A program made the position numbers and the translations under genes. Positions 16,726 to 24,568 of a stretch of 64,000 nucleotides of DNA are shown here, piece after piece. The stretch comes from Embleya sp045207785 (GTDB lineage Bacteria > Actinomycetota > Actinomycetes > Streptomycetales > Streptomycetaceae). The notes under the pieces were generated by a model. That model was not told the origin of the DNA and did not search any database. It worked only from the letters and a program-made list of their open reading frames with translations. The stretch's first letter is position 1. Every line of letters starts with the position of its first letter. The stretch spans positions 5,332,001 to 5,396,000 of the forward strand of contig NZ_CP108776.1 in NCBI RefSeq assembly GCF_045207785.1, given 5' to 3'.

Positions 16726-17910
16726 GTGACGCGGGTCCTGTTGGTCACGGGCCTCCCTGGCGCCGGACGGACCACCGTGGCGACGGCGACGGCGGTGGCC
16801 GCCGCGCGGGCCGGGCGGCGCACCCTGCTGCTGGCCGCCGACGGCACGCGCGACGTGGACACCGTGCTCGATGTGCCGGTGACCCCCGAGCCGGTCGAGG
16901 CGCTGCCGAAGCTGGCCGTGCAGCGGGTCGCGGCGCGGGCCGAGTTCGAGCGCGAGTTCCTGTTGGTCCAGAGCCAGTTGGGCGCGGCGCTCGCGGTGGT
17001 CGGGGTGGATCCGCTGGATCCCGAGGAGATCACCGTGCTGCCGGGGGCCGGCGACGTGCTGGCCCTGCGGGTGCTGGCGCGGGCGGTCGCCGCGCAGGCG
17101 TACGACCTGATCGTGGTCGACCTGCCGGCCGCCGGGCGTGCGGTGCCGATGCTGGCGTTGCCCGAGAACCTGATGCGCTACCTGGATCGGCTGCTGCCGG
17201 TCGAGCGGCAGGCGGCGCGGGCGCTGCGGCCGATCCTGGCCGCGGTCGCCGGGGTGCCGATGCCCGAGGACTGGGTGTACGACACGGCCCGGCGGGTGAA
17301 CATCGAGCTGGAAGCGCTGCGGGCGCTGGTGGACGCGCCCACGACCACGGTGCGGCTGGTGGTGCGGCCCGGGACGGTCGCGCTCGCGGGGGCCCGACGG
17401 GCGGCCTCGGCGCTCGCGCTGTACGGCCACCGGATCGAGGACGTGATCGTCAACGGGATCGGCGCGGCCGACTCGCCGGATCCCGTGGTGCGGGCGCGCG
17501 CGGAGGTCGCGCGCGAGACCGTGGACGCGTTGTGCGCGCTGTTCCCGCGCTCGCCGCTGGCGCAGATCCCCACGCTCGCCGCCGAGCCGTTGGGCGCGGC
17601 GGAACTGGCGGATGTCGCGGGCCACTTCGGGCCGGTCGGCTTGGGCGGTACCACCGGCGACGAGCACGGGATCGAACGGGACGGCGAACGGCTGATCCTG
17701 CTGCTCCCGCTGCCGGGCACCGACCGCGACGACTTGGACCTGCTCCGCCGCGGCGACGAACTGGTCGTGACGGTGGGCCCGAACCGGCGGCTGCTCCGGC
17801 TTCCGTCGGCGCTGCGGCGCTGCGTGATCGAGGGCGCGGGGCTGCGGGACGGGATGCTGCGGGTGCGATTCGTGCCGGATCCGGCGGTGTGGATGCGCAC
17901 GTCGCGGTAG
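16726..17910 (+). CDS. ArsA-like ATPase-family protein with HSP20-like C-terminus
   Basis: The 394-residue protein has an ArsA/GET3-type N-terminal domain with switch strands such as YDLIVVDLPAAGRAVPML, and a C-terminal segment (about 320-385, LILLLPLPGTDRDDLDLLRR) like the HSP20-like domain found at the end of ArsA-family proteins. The P-loop reads GLPGAGRTT, with Arg15 where Walker A has Lys, and the deviant signature lysine is also absent, so nucleotide use may be altered. The GTG start lies 7 bases after the SRPBCC stop. In mycobacteria the pair Rv2184c-Rv2185c has the same arrangement. The transported or inserted client is unknown. Confidence 0.82.
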   Translation: MTRVLLVTGLPGAGRTTVATATAVAAARAGRRTLLLAADGTRDVDTVLDVPVTPEPVEALPKLAVQRVAARAEFEREFLLVQSQLGAALAVVGVDPLDPEEITVLPGAGDVLALRVLARAVAAQAYDLIVVDLPAAGRAVPMLALPENLMRYLDRLLPVERQAARALRPILAAVAGVPMPEDWVYDTARRVNIELEALRALVDAPTTTVRLVVRPGTVALAGARRAASALALYGHRIEDVIVNGIGAADSPDPVVRARAEVARETVDALCALFPRSPLAQIPTLAAEPLGAAELADVAGHFGPVGLGGTTGDEHGIERDGERLILLLPLPGTDRDDLDLLRRGDELVVTVGPNRRLLRLPSALRRCVIEGAGLRDGMLRVRFVPDPAVWMRTSR

Positions 17911-17925
17911 CGGCGGCGAACCGAC

Positions 17926-17962
17926 AACGGCCCGGATGCTCTGAAGAGCCCTCCGGGCCGTT
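17926..17962. terminator. bidirectional terminator
   Basis: AACGGCCCGGA (17926-17936) and its complement TCCGGGCCGTT (17952-17962) enclose a 15-base loop, between the ArsA-like gene and the convergent DUF397 gene. The outer AA/TT adds a short T run in the plus direction. Confidence 0.8.
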
Positions 17963-17980
17963 CTCGTGTGTCGTTCGAAT

Positions 17981-18175
17981 TCAGCGGCTCTTGAGCGACC
18001 CGATCAGAGCCACCCACGAGGCGGGCTCGACGGTGAGGTGGCCGACGCCGAGGTCCTTGGAGTCACGGACGCCGATCGAATCCCTGAAGGCAGCGGTCTC
18101 AACACAGTTGCCGCCCTGATTCGTGCTGTAGGACGACGTGAACCAACGGGGGGAAGGGTGCTGTGCGCTCTTCAC
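17981..18175 (-). CDS. DUF397 family protein
   Basis: The 64-residue protein contains the DUF397 core WFTSSYSTNQGGNCVETA, followed by IGVRDSKD and a final WVALIGSLK helix. DUF397 proteins accompany DUF5753/XRE regulators in many streptomycetes, where the pair influences development or antibiotic production. The GTG start at 18175 has GGAGA upstream and overlaps the TGA of the preceding regulator remnant (GTGA), which would couple their translation. The local base composition is less GC-rich than the flanking core genes. Confidence 0.85.
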   Translation of the reverse strand: MKSAQHPSPRWFTSSYSTNQGGNCVETAAFRDSIGVRDSKDLGVGHLTVEPASWVALIGSLKSR

Positions 18176-18714
18176 AAGCTCTCCATTACCGAGCGGATCA
18201 GACGTGCGGTCCCAGCAGGCGGCAGACCCTCCGCCCGTAGCGCATCGTATGGACGCTTCGCTGAAGCCACGCCCACAGCATCGGAGTAGACCATGCCTCC
18301 TCCGACCGGCTCGACGTAGACGCAATCGTCGCCTTCGTCGAACGTCGGCAAAGTCATCGGGCCGTCGAGCATGGCATGCAATCCTCGACTGAATGGGGCC
18401 AGTTGAACGGTCAGGTTCGGAAGTTCCACCGTCTTGAGGATGTATTCGAGCTGCTCACGCATCACCGCCGGATCATCGGGATGCCGGCGCAAGGCGGCTT
18501 CATCCATCACGAAGCACGCTTCCGGTGGATTTCCCCGGGTGAGTACATGCTGTCGATCGATTCGCGCCTCGACAACGTTCGATTTCTCGACCCAGGTAGG
18601 TGTGGATCCATGCCGCCATTGGCGGCTCCGACTCCCGACGCGTCGCCATCCCGTACCCCTTCGCGGTCTGCTTTGGCGAACTCTCGCCAAGCGATCGCAT
18701 CTCTCGTTCGTCAC
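18172..18714 (-). pseudogene. 5'-truncated XRE/DUF5753 regulator
   Basis: Only the C-terminal half of a DUF5753 regulator is recognisable. From about base 18591 the frame reads VEKSNVVEARIDRQHVLTRG and then FVMDEAALRRHP...MREQLEYIL, typical of the second half of DUF5753, to the stop at 18172. Upstream in this frame (18592-18714) the sequence is Arg-rich and unrelated, and no helix-turn-helix appears in the other two frames. The DNA-binding domain and the first part of DUF5753 are therefore missing, probably by deletion. The stop overlaps the start of the DUF397 gene, the usual partner. Confidence 0.75.
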
Positions 18715-18829
18715 CGTTCGCGGGGTGAAATGTGTCCGATTGTTGTCGACTGATCACCCATAGCCAACGGTAGCCCGGAAGGAGTTTGATGGGGAGTGGA
18801 TTCGCCAATTCATCCCTTGGGAGTGATCG

Positions 18830-19024
18830 ATGGGAATTCTGCAAGGCGAGAGCGGGATGACTATTTCCGTTTATCGGATCAAAGCCAATGGCGAACGCGA
18901 AGTGCTCAAGCCGCCGCACCACTACGAGGTCCACGCGGATGACCCGCGACCTGCCTATCCCGCCAATGACCCGCCGTGCGAGTGCGATCGCTGCGAGGCC
19001 GTACGGATCTCGAAGCCGATGTGA
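18830..19024 (+). CDS. small protein of unknown function
   Basis: The 64-residue frame begins at ATG 18830 behind GGGAG and has a second possible ATG at 18857 behind GAGCGGG. The sequence is hydrophilic, with YRIKANGEREVLKPPHHYEV in the middle and a C-x-C-x2-C cluster (CECDRC) near the end that could bind a metal. It is divergent from the regulator remnant and less GC-rich than the core genes. I do not recognise the family. Confidence 0.5.
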   Translation: MGILQGESGMTISVYRIKANGEREVLKPPHHYEVHADDPRPAYPANDPPCECDRCEAVRISKPM

Positions 19025-19033
19025 ACTCGTGAT

Positions 19034-19075
19034 CCCTCTGCCCTGCCCTGCCCTGCCCCGCCCTGCCCCGGGCCC
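19034..19075 (+). repeat. pentanucleotide CCCTG/CCCCG microsatellite
   Basis: Imperfect tandem copies of CCCTG, drifting to CCCCG, fill this stretch between the small gene and the collagen-repeat gene. Nothing else is seen there. Confidence 0.7.
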
Positions 19076-19193
19076 CGGTCGGTGCCGTCGATCGGGTGCA
19101 TGGGCCGGACTCGGTGCGGGATGCCGTTTCCGTGTCGGGTTCGGGCTGTTTGTGGGGCGTTCTGCTCGCGTTCGAGGGGGAGGACCGCGCACA

Positions 19194-19781
19194 ATGCGTC
19201 GGATGGATCGAGACGAGCGGGACACGGGCAAGGGCAAGGGCGAGGCCGGCGCGGACGCGTGGGCGGATGTCACGGACGAGGTGCCGAAGGGTGCGGGGGC
19301 ATCGGCGGGTGCTCCTGGTGCTCCTGGTGCTTCCGGCGCGGCAGGTGCCCCGGGTGCCCCGGGTACCCCGGGTACCCCGGGTACCCCGGGTGCTCCGGGT
19401 GCTCCGGGTGCTCCGGGGGATGCGGGAGGGTCGGAGGCCGAGGCCGCGGAGGACGACGGTGCCGAGCGGGTCGATCCCTGGGCGCGGCTCGGGGAGGAGG
19501 CTCGCAAGCTGGCCGAGTCGCTGACCGGGGCGGACGGCAGGGACGGCGAGCCGCCGGCGGCGCGGTTGGCCGAGGAAGCGCGCAAGTTCGCCGAGTCGCT
19601 GGTGGATCAGGCCGGCGCGGTGCGCGAACAGGTCGCGCGCAGGCATCCGGAGGTCGCCGCGCATCTCGCCGCCGCGGGGGCGGAGTTGGCCTCCGCGTAT
19701 CGGGCCTTCGTGGGCGACCGGGAGCGCCGGTGGGCCGCGAAGCCGGCCGAGACCGAGCGGATTCGGCTCGACGACGAGTAG
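19194..19781 (+). CDS. DUF5304-like protein with collagen-like Gly-X-Y insert
   Basis: The 195-residue protein starts at ATG 19194 behind GGGGGAGGA. Residues 39-79 are about 13 consecutive Gly-X-Y triplets (GAPGAPGAS...GTPGTPG...GAPG), encoded by a 9-base tandem repeat at 19308-19430. The C-terminal half has two amphipathic helices (EEARKLAESL and EEARKFAESLVDQAG) and HPEVAAHLAAAGAELASAYR, which resembles the DUF5304 proteins that precede glucokinase in streptomycetes. Function is unknown. It is followed by glkA after about 130 bases on the same strand. Confidence 0.75.
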   Translation: MRRMDRDERDTGKGKGEAGADAWADVTDEVPKGAGASAGAPGAPGASGAAGAPGAPGTPGTPGTPGAPGAPGAPGDAGGSEAEAAEDDGAERVDPWARLGEEARKLAESLTGADGRDGEPPAARLAEEARKFAESLVDQAGAVREQVARRHPEVAAHLAAAGAELASAYRAFVGDRERRWAAKPAETERIRLDDE

Positions 19782-19913
19782 ATCGTGGCGACGGCCGGGC
19801 CGCGTCCCGACGTGTCGTACCGGTGGCCGGCAGGCGTACGGGTGGGGGAAGGCCGGGTGTCGGACCAGTACGATCCGTTGCGGGGCAATGCACGCGAACG
19901 AGCTTGGGACGAC

Positions 19914-20852
19914 ATGGGACTCACGATCGGTGTCGATATCGGTGGCACCAAAATCCTCGCGGGCGTGGTCGACGCCGACGGGGTGATCCTCGATCGGCTC
20001 AAGGTCGCAACCCCCAAGGACGCCGATGCGACCGCGCGGGTCATCGCCGAGGCGGTTGCCACGCTGCGGCGCAACCATGTCGTGGAGGCGGTCGGGCTGG
20101 GCGCCGCCGGGTTCATCGGGGCGGACCGGTCGACCGTGCTGTTCTCGGCGAACGTGGGCGCGTGGGTCGGCGAGCCGTTGCGGGACCGGATGGAGGGCCT
20201 GATCGGCCTCCCGGTCGTGGTCGAGAACGACGCCAACGCCGCGGCCTGGGCCGAGGTCCGGTTCGGTGCCGCCGCAGGGCAGACCAATGTGATGTGCGTG
20301 ACCGTGGGCACGGGTATCGGTGGAGCGATCGTGTTCGGCGGGGAGCTGTACCGGGGCGGCGGCGGGATCGCGGGCGAACCGGGGCACATGCGGGTCGTCC
20401 CGGACGGCATCGCGTGTCCGTGCGGCAACTACGGCTGCTGGGAGCAGTACGCGAGCGGCAGCGCGCTCACGCGCTTCGCGCGGGACCGGGCGGCGGGGTT
20501 GCCGGAGGCGGCGGAGAAGCTGCTCGCGCTCGGCGACGGTACGCCCGCGGGTATCCAGGGGCCGCACGTGACGCAGGCGGCGCTGTTGGGCGATCCCGTG
20601 TCGGTGGCGGCGTTTCGGGAGGTCGGGGCGTGGCTCGGGCAGGGGCTCGCCGATTTGTCGGCCGTGCTTGATCCGGCGGCGTTCGTCATCGGTGGCGGGG
20701 TCTCGGATGCGGGGGACCTGTTGCTCGTTCCCGCGTTGGAGACCTACCGCAGTGTGCTGCGGCGGGGGCATCGGCCCGGGGCGGAGGTCTTCGTGGCGAC
20801 GTTGGGTAGTGCGGCGGGGTTGGTCGGCGCGGCGGACCTCGCGCGGCGGTAG
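19914..20852 (+). CDS. glkA: ROK-family glucokinase
   Basis: The enzyme phosphorylates glucose with ATP in the cytoplasm, and in Streptomyces the orthologue also mediates carbon catabolite repression. The 312-residue product shows the ATP motif IGVDIGGTKILAG, the catalytic ENDANAAAWAE region, GTGIGGAIV, and the ROK zinc motif CPCGNYGCWEQYASG. The ATG at 19914 gives the family-typical MGLTIGVDIGGTK start; the frame is open further upstream, but without a convincing ribosome site. It follows the DUF5304-like gene, the usual Streptomyces neighbour. Confidence 0.94.
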   Translation: MGLTIGVDIGGTKILAGVVDADGVILDRLKVATPKDADATARVIAEAVATLRRNHVVEAVGLGAAGFIGADRSTVLFSANVGAWVGEPLRDRMEGLIGLPVVVENDANAAAWAEVRFGAAAGQTNVMCVTVGTGIGGAIVFGGELYRGGGGIAGEPGHMRVVPDGIACPCGNYGCWEQYASGSALTRFARDRAAGLPEAAEKLLALGDGTPAGIQGPHVTQAALLGDPVSVAAFREVGAWLGQGLADLSAVLDPAAFVIGGGVSDAGDLLLVPALETYRSVLRRGHRPGAEVFVATLGSAAGLVGAADLARR

Positions 20853-20870
20853 TCGTTGGGCGGGTGGTGG

Positions 20871-21157
20871 CCTCACGCGCCGGCTGGGCTTGGTTGCCCT
20901 CAAGCGCCGGGCGGGCTGGTGGCCTCAAACGCCGGCCGGGCTTGGTTGTCCTCAAGCGCCGGACGGGCTGATGGGTGCCGAGTGGGCAGCGTAGGTCGGG
21001 GCTGAAAAGCTTGTCCTCAAACGCCGGACGGGCTGGATGAGTTCGGCTTCGGGCTTCGGGCGGGTGGTGGGAGGCTTTGTCCTCAAACGCCGGACGGGCT
21101 GGATGGGTTCGTCTTCGGGCTTCGGACGTCCTCAAGCGCCGGACGGGCTGGATGGGT
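20871..21157 (+). repeat. array of seven intergenic CCTCAAACGCCGGACGGGCT repeats
   Basis: Seven imperfect copies of a unit close to GTCCTCAAACGCCGGACGGG plus CTGG lie between glkA and the EEP nuclease gene: about 20871, 20897, 20923, 20948, 21013, 21079 and 21128. Most are followed by GATGGGTTCG-like spacers. Related single copies in the opposite orientation occur at 38927-39020 and 45058-45105. This is an intergenic dispersed repeat family, not CRISPR, because the spacers are short and similar. No gene is seen in the 324-base gap. Confidence 0.85.
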
Positions 21158-21176
21158 TGTTTGCGAGGGGGCTTTG

Positions 21177-21848
21177 GTGGCGGTTGGTGTGCGGGTCATG
21201 TCGTACAACGTTCGGGCGTTGCGGGATGATCGGGAAGCCCTCGTTCGGATCGTTCGGCACTGTGCGCCCGATGTGTTGTGTGTGCAGGAGGCGCCGCGGT
21301 TTCTGCGGTGGCGGTTCGCGGTGGCTCGGTTCGCGCGGGAGTGCGGGCTGGTCGTGATCACCGGGGGCGGGACCGCCTCGGGGCCGCTGTTGCTCGGTGG
21401 GTTGCGGGTGACGGTGCGTCGGGCGGCCGATGCGCGAGGGATGGCCGCGGCCGTCGTGGACGTCGGCGGGGCCGAATTCGCGGTGGCGAGCACGCACTTG
21501 GGCCTGAATGCCGCCGAGCGCCGCGGGCAGGCCGATCTCGTACTGCGCCGGTTGAACGCGCTCGGCGCCGAACACCGGGTCCTGGCCGGGGACTTCAACG
21601 AGTCGGCCGGCCGCCCGGCGTGGGATCGACTCGCCGACGAGTTCCAGGACGGGTACGCGACCGCGCCGTGGGGCGAGGAGTACACGGCGCCGCGCCGCGA
21701 CCCCGGCCGACGGCTCGACGGCGTGTTCGCGTCCGCGGGCATAGAGGTGCTCTCGTGCGGCGTCCCCGACGACGTCACGGACGCCGACTACACGGCCGCG
21801 TCCGACCACCGCCCGGTCCTCGCGACCCTTCGGGTGCCCACCGCTTGA
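21177..21848 (+). CDS. endonuclease/exonuclease/phosphatase (EEP) family protein
   Basis: The 223-residue protein has the EEP metal-binding motifs in order: MSYNVRALRD, DVLCVQEAP with the catalytic Glu, STHLGL, the GDFNES Asp/Asn pair, and the closing SDHRPVLA. It is shorter than most family members, with a compact core. The substrate may be DNA, a phosphoinositide or another phosphodiester; sequence alone does not decide. I chose the GTG at 21177 behind GAGGGGG; a TTG three bases earlier is possible. It converges with the kinase gene 7 bases downstream. Confidence 0.85.
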   Translation: MAVGVRVMSYNVRALRDDREALVRIVRHCAPDVLCVQEAPRFLRWRFAVARFARECGLVVITGGGTASGPLLLGGLRVTVRRAADARGMAAAVVDVGGAEFAVASTHLGLNAAERRGQADLVLRRLNALGAEHRVLAGDFNESAGRPAWDRLADEFQDGYATAPWGEEYTAPRRDPGRRLDGVFASAGIEVLSCGVPDDVTDADYTAASDHRPVLATLRVPTA

Positions 21849-21855
21849 CGGTGCG

Positions 21856-23643
21856 TCAGGGCTGGAAACTGGCCTTGAAGTCGGCCAGCAACTGTTGGGT
21901 CGCCGGGTCGTTCCAGACCGCCTCGGGCACATCCATGTACAGCGCGTAGCCCCGGTTCTTGTCGGTGGCGAAGCCGAGGTTGAACACGTGCCGCTTGACG
22001 CTGGTGCCGTAGGTGAACTGCCAGGCCGCCGCGTCGTAGTTGCGGTACTCGGCCTTCTCGATGCTCACGCGCGCGTAGTTCGGGAAGGCGCCCCGGGCGT
22101 GGGGCTCCTGGTTCTTCCAGTCCTCGACCGGGTCGCCCTGTGCCGAGTCGCCCGTGTCCACGTTGAACTTGAGGGTCCGCTCCTCGTTCGTGAAGAACTC
22201 CTGCGTGCCCTCGGTCTTGGCCTTGGTCCACCCGGGCGGCAGACCGAGCCGGTATTTCGTCGTGCTACCGACGTACGGGGTCCACCCGGCCGGGAGCCCG
22301 GCGGCGTCGTTCGGCGGCGCGGACGTCTGCTGTGCGGGCGTGGTCTGCTCGGGCGTGCCGGCGGGTGTGGTCTGCGCGGGGGTGTTGCCCGCCGGGGGCT
22401 GCGGCAGTTCGCCGGCGACCCCGGAGCTCGTCTGCGAGGCCGAGGGGGTGTGCGGACTCGTCTGCGGGAGGGGGCCGCCGGAAGTGCCCGACGCACCCTT
22501 CGCCTTCTTGTCGTCGTCGTTGGGGACGACAAGGAACAGGATCAGGCCCACCACGACGCCGAACACCACCAGGGCCGCGATCGCGGCGGGCAGCGGCAGC
22601 CACGGGAAGGCCCGGCCCGGTCGGCGCTCTCTGGGCGGCTTGGGGGGCTTCGTGGGCGGGGCGACGAGGGGGGACACGGTCTCCACATCGCCCCCCTCGC
22701 CCCGGGGTATCTCGTCCGAGTCCGGTTCGGTGCGCCGCGGCTCCGGCGCGGATGCGGAGCCGGCCGCCGACGGTGCGGGCAGCGTCGGCAGCACCCGCGT
22801 CCGCGCGTTCTCGGCCTGGATCTCGCGCAGCGCGCCGCGCAGCATCGACTCGGCCTCGGCCGCGTCCGGCCGCGCGGCCGGCTCACGGTCGAGCAGCGCG
22901 CGCAGGACCGGATCGAGCGGGCCCGCGTGCTTGGCCGGCGCCGGATCCTCGCTCACGATCGCGGTCAGCGTCGCGAGCGGCGTCGAGCGCTCGAACGGGG
23001 AATTGCCCTCGACCGCCGCGTACAGCGTCGCGCCCAGCGACCACAGGTCGGACGCCGCCGTCGGATCCAGGCCGCGGGCCCGCTCCGGCGGGATGTACGC
23101 CGGCGCGCCCAGCACGACGCCCGACTGGGTGACCGACGAGTCGCCCTCGACGATCGCGATGCCGAAGTCGCTGAGCACCGCCCGGCCGTCCGGGGTGATC
23201 AGCACGTTGCCGGGCTTGACGTCCCGGTGCAGGATGCCCGCCGCGTGCGCGGTCCGCAGCGCGTCGACCATCGCGATGCCGATCTCGGCGACCCGGTCGG
23301 CGGGTATCGGTCCGTTCTCGCGGATCAGCTCCGCGAGCGAGCGCGAGGGGACCAACTCCATGACGATCCACGGCCGATCGTCCTCTTCGACCACGTCGTA
23401 GACGCGCACCACCGAGGGATGACTGAGCCGCGCGGCGGCCCGTGCCTCGCGCGCCGCGCGCTCGCGCAACCTGGCCCGATCGGCCTCGTCGGCGCCCGGT
23501 TGCGGCAACATCTCCTTGACCGCGACCTCGCGACCCAGGACCTCGTCCCGAGCTCGCCAGACCGCACCCATGCCCCCGCGCCCGAGTTGCTCCGCGAGCA
23601 GGTAGCGCCCGCCGATCAGGCGTCCCTCGTTATCCGCGTCCAC
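21856..23643 (-). CDS. membrane Ser/Thr protein kinase with extracellular sensor region
   Basis: The 595-residue kinase has the Gly-rich loop LGRGGMGAVW, K43 in VAVKEM, the catalytic loop HRDVKPGN, and DFGIA. The kinase domain ends near residue 270, followed by a Pro-rich juxtamembrane linker, one membrane helix (about 350-372, IAALVVFGVVVGLILFLVV), a Thr/Pro/Gln-rich stalk, and a 130-residue C-terminal extracellular domain starting YRLGLPPGWTKAK. There are no PASTA or PQQ repeats. The GTG start at 23643 has no strong ribosome site. The ligand of the outer domain is unknown. Confidence 0.9.
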   Translation of the reverse strand: MDADNEGRLIGGRYLLAEQLGRGGMGAVWRARDEVLGREVAVKEMLPQPGADEADRARLRERAAREARAAARLSHPSVVRVYDVVEEDDRPWIVMELVPSRSLAELIRENGPIPADRVAEIGIAMVDALRTAHAAGILHRDVKPGNVLITPDGRAVLSDFGIAIVEGDSSVTQSGVVLGAPAYIPPERARGLDPTAASDLWSLGATLYAAVEGNSPFERSTPLATLTAIVSEDPAPAKHAGPLDPVLRALLDREPAARPDAAEAESMLRGALREIQAENARTRVLPTLPAPSAAGSASAPEPRRTEPDSDEIPRGEGGDVETVSPLVAPPTKPPKPPRERRPGRAFPWLPLPAAIAALVVFGVVVGLILFLVVPNDDDKKAKGASGTSGGPLPQTSPHTPSASQTSSGVAGELPQPPAGNTPAQTTPAGTPEQTTPAQQTSAPPNDAAGLPAGWTPYVGSTTKYRLGLPPGWTKAKTEGTQEFFTNEERTLKFNVDTGDSAQGDPVEDWKNQEPHARGAFPNYARVSIEKAEYRNYDAAAWQFTYGTSVKRHVFNLGFATDKNRGYALYMDVPEAVWNDPATQQLLADFKASFQP

Positions 23644-23727
23644 GCAAGGAAGGTACCCGGCCGGAGACCCCCAATGCGGGGTGACATCCCATCAGAACCG
23701 GTCACGATCATGCCAAGTGACGTCGGG

Positions 23728-24561
23728 TCAGACCACGGCACCGTCGTCGGGGTCGTCATCGTCCCGATCTCGACGCATCCGTGCCACCAACGCGACGAAT
23801 CCACCGGTGAACGCGGTGAACGCGGCGAAGGAGGTCCACGGCCCGACCGGGCGGCCGATCAGCACCGACACCAGCAGGTACAGCGGGCCGCCGATCAGCG
23901 CGATCCACGCGATCTTGGTGGCCGCGTCGGTCTTGGGCAGCGGGGGCGGCGGAGGCGGCACGAAATGCGCCTCCGGGTCCTCGTCCAGCTCGTTGATGGC
24001 CGGCGGCCCCGGCGGCGCGAGCGAGTAGTCGCGCGGCCCGGCGGCCGCGGGCAGCCCGACCTTGAACGACCCGTCGGTGGGCGGGTCGCCGCCCGGGCGG
24101 TCACCGCCCAGGTCCTCGGCGACCGGCCAGCGCGGGACCGGATCGGTCACCTCGTTGTCGAAGGACGCGACGATCTGCGCCCACACCTCGTCGTCACCCG
24201 GCCGCTCGGCGGGCGCGGCCGGGTCGGCGGGCTCGGCCCGTTCCGCCGGTTCGGTCCGGGACGACTCGACCTGCGGGATGTCGGCGGGTCCGGCCGCGGC
24301 CTCCTTGCCCCGCGCCCGGGGCGAGGACGGCTCGGTCAACGAGCGCAGGATCGCCCGGGCCCGCGCCGTCGCCGTCGCGTCCACCCACAGGCGCTCGATC
24401 TCCTCGGGTTCCTCGTCCGGATCCCGAGGCTCGAGCGTCGAGACGTAGGCCGCGACCCCCGCCTCGCGCAGGGCGTCCAGCATCACGTCGGCCGCCTCGG
24501 GGTCGAGGTCGGTCAACGGCTTGAAGGACTCCGCGTCGAGTCCGTTGCCACGTCCGCGCAC
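23728..24561 (-). CDS. membrane protein with DUF2007-like N-terminus
   Basis: The 277-residue protein starts at the GTG at 24561, 8 bases after the esterase stop, so the two genes are probably cotranscribed. The first 70 residues (DLDPEAADVMLDALREAGVA and LWVDATATARARAIL) resemble the small ferredoxin-like DUF2007 domain. A charged low-complexity linker with a run of prolines follows, then two hydrophobic helices near the C-terminus (IAWIALIGGPLYLLVSVLIG and FAAFTAFTGGFVALVA), ending in an acidic tail. The function is unknown; the homologous Streptomyces gene lies at the same place. Confidence 0.7.
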   Translation of the reverse strand: MRGRGNGLDAESFKPLTDLDPEAADVMLDALREAGVAAYVSTLEPRDPDEEPEEIERLWVDATATARARAILRSLTEPSSPRARGKEAAAGPADIPQVESSRTEPAERAEPADPAAPAERPGDDEVWAQIVASFDNEVTDPVPRWPVAEDLGGDRPGGDPPTDGSFKVGLPAAAGPRDYSLAPPGPPAINELDEDPEAHFVPPPPPPLPKTDAATKIAWIALIGGPLYLLVSVLIGRPVGPWTSFAAFTAFTGGFVALVARMRRDRDDDDPDDGAVV

Positions 24562-24568
24562 CGTTCGT

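Noticed and set aside
17981..18714. A toxin-antitoxin or defence system from the DUF397/DUF5753 pair
   Set aside because: Such pairs are regulatory in Streptomyces, and here the regulator is truncated. No toxin-like or nuclease domain is present.
18376..18753. Plus-strand frames opposite the truncated regulator
   Set aside because: They are antisense to recognisable DUF5753 sequence and lack an initiation site.
20871..21157. Possible CRISPR array between glkA and the EEP nuclease gene
   Set aside because: The spacers are short, unequal and similar to one another, the units are imperfect, no cas gene is present, and copies also occur singly elsewhere in the window.
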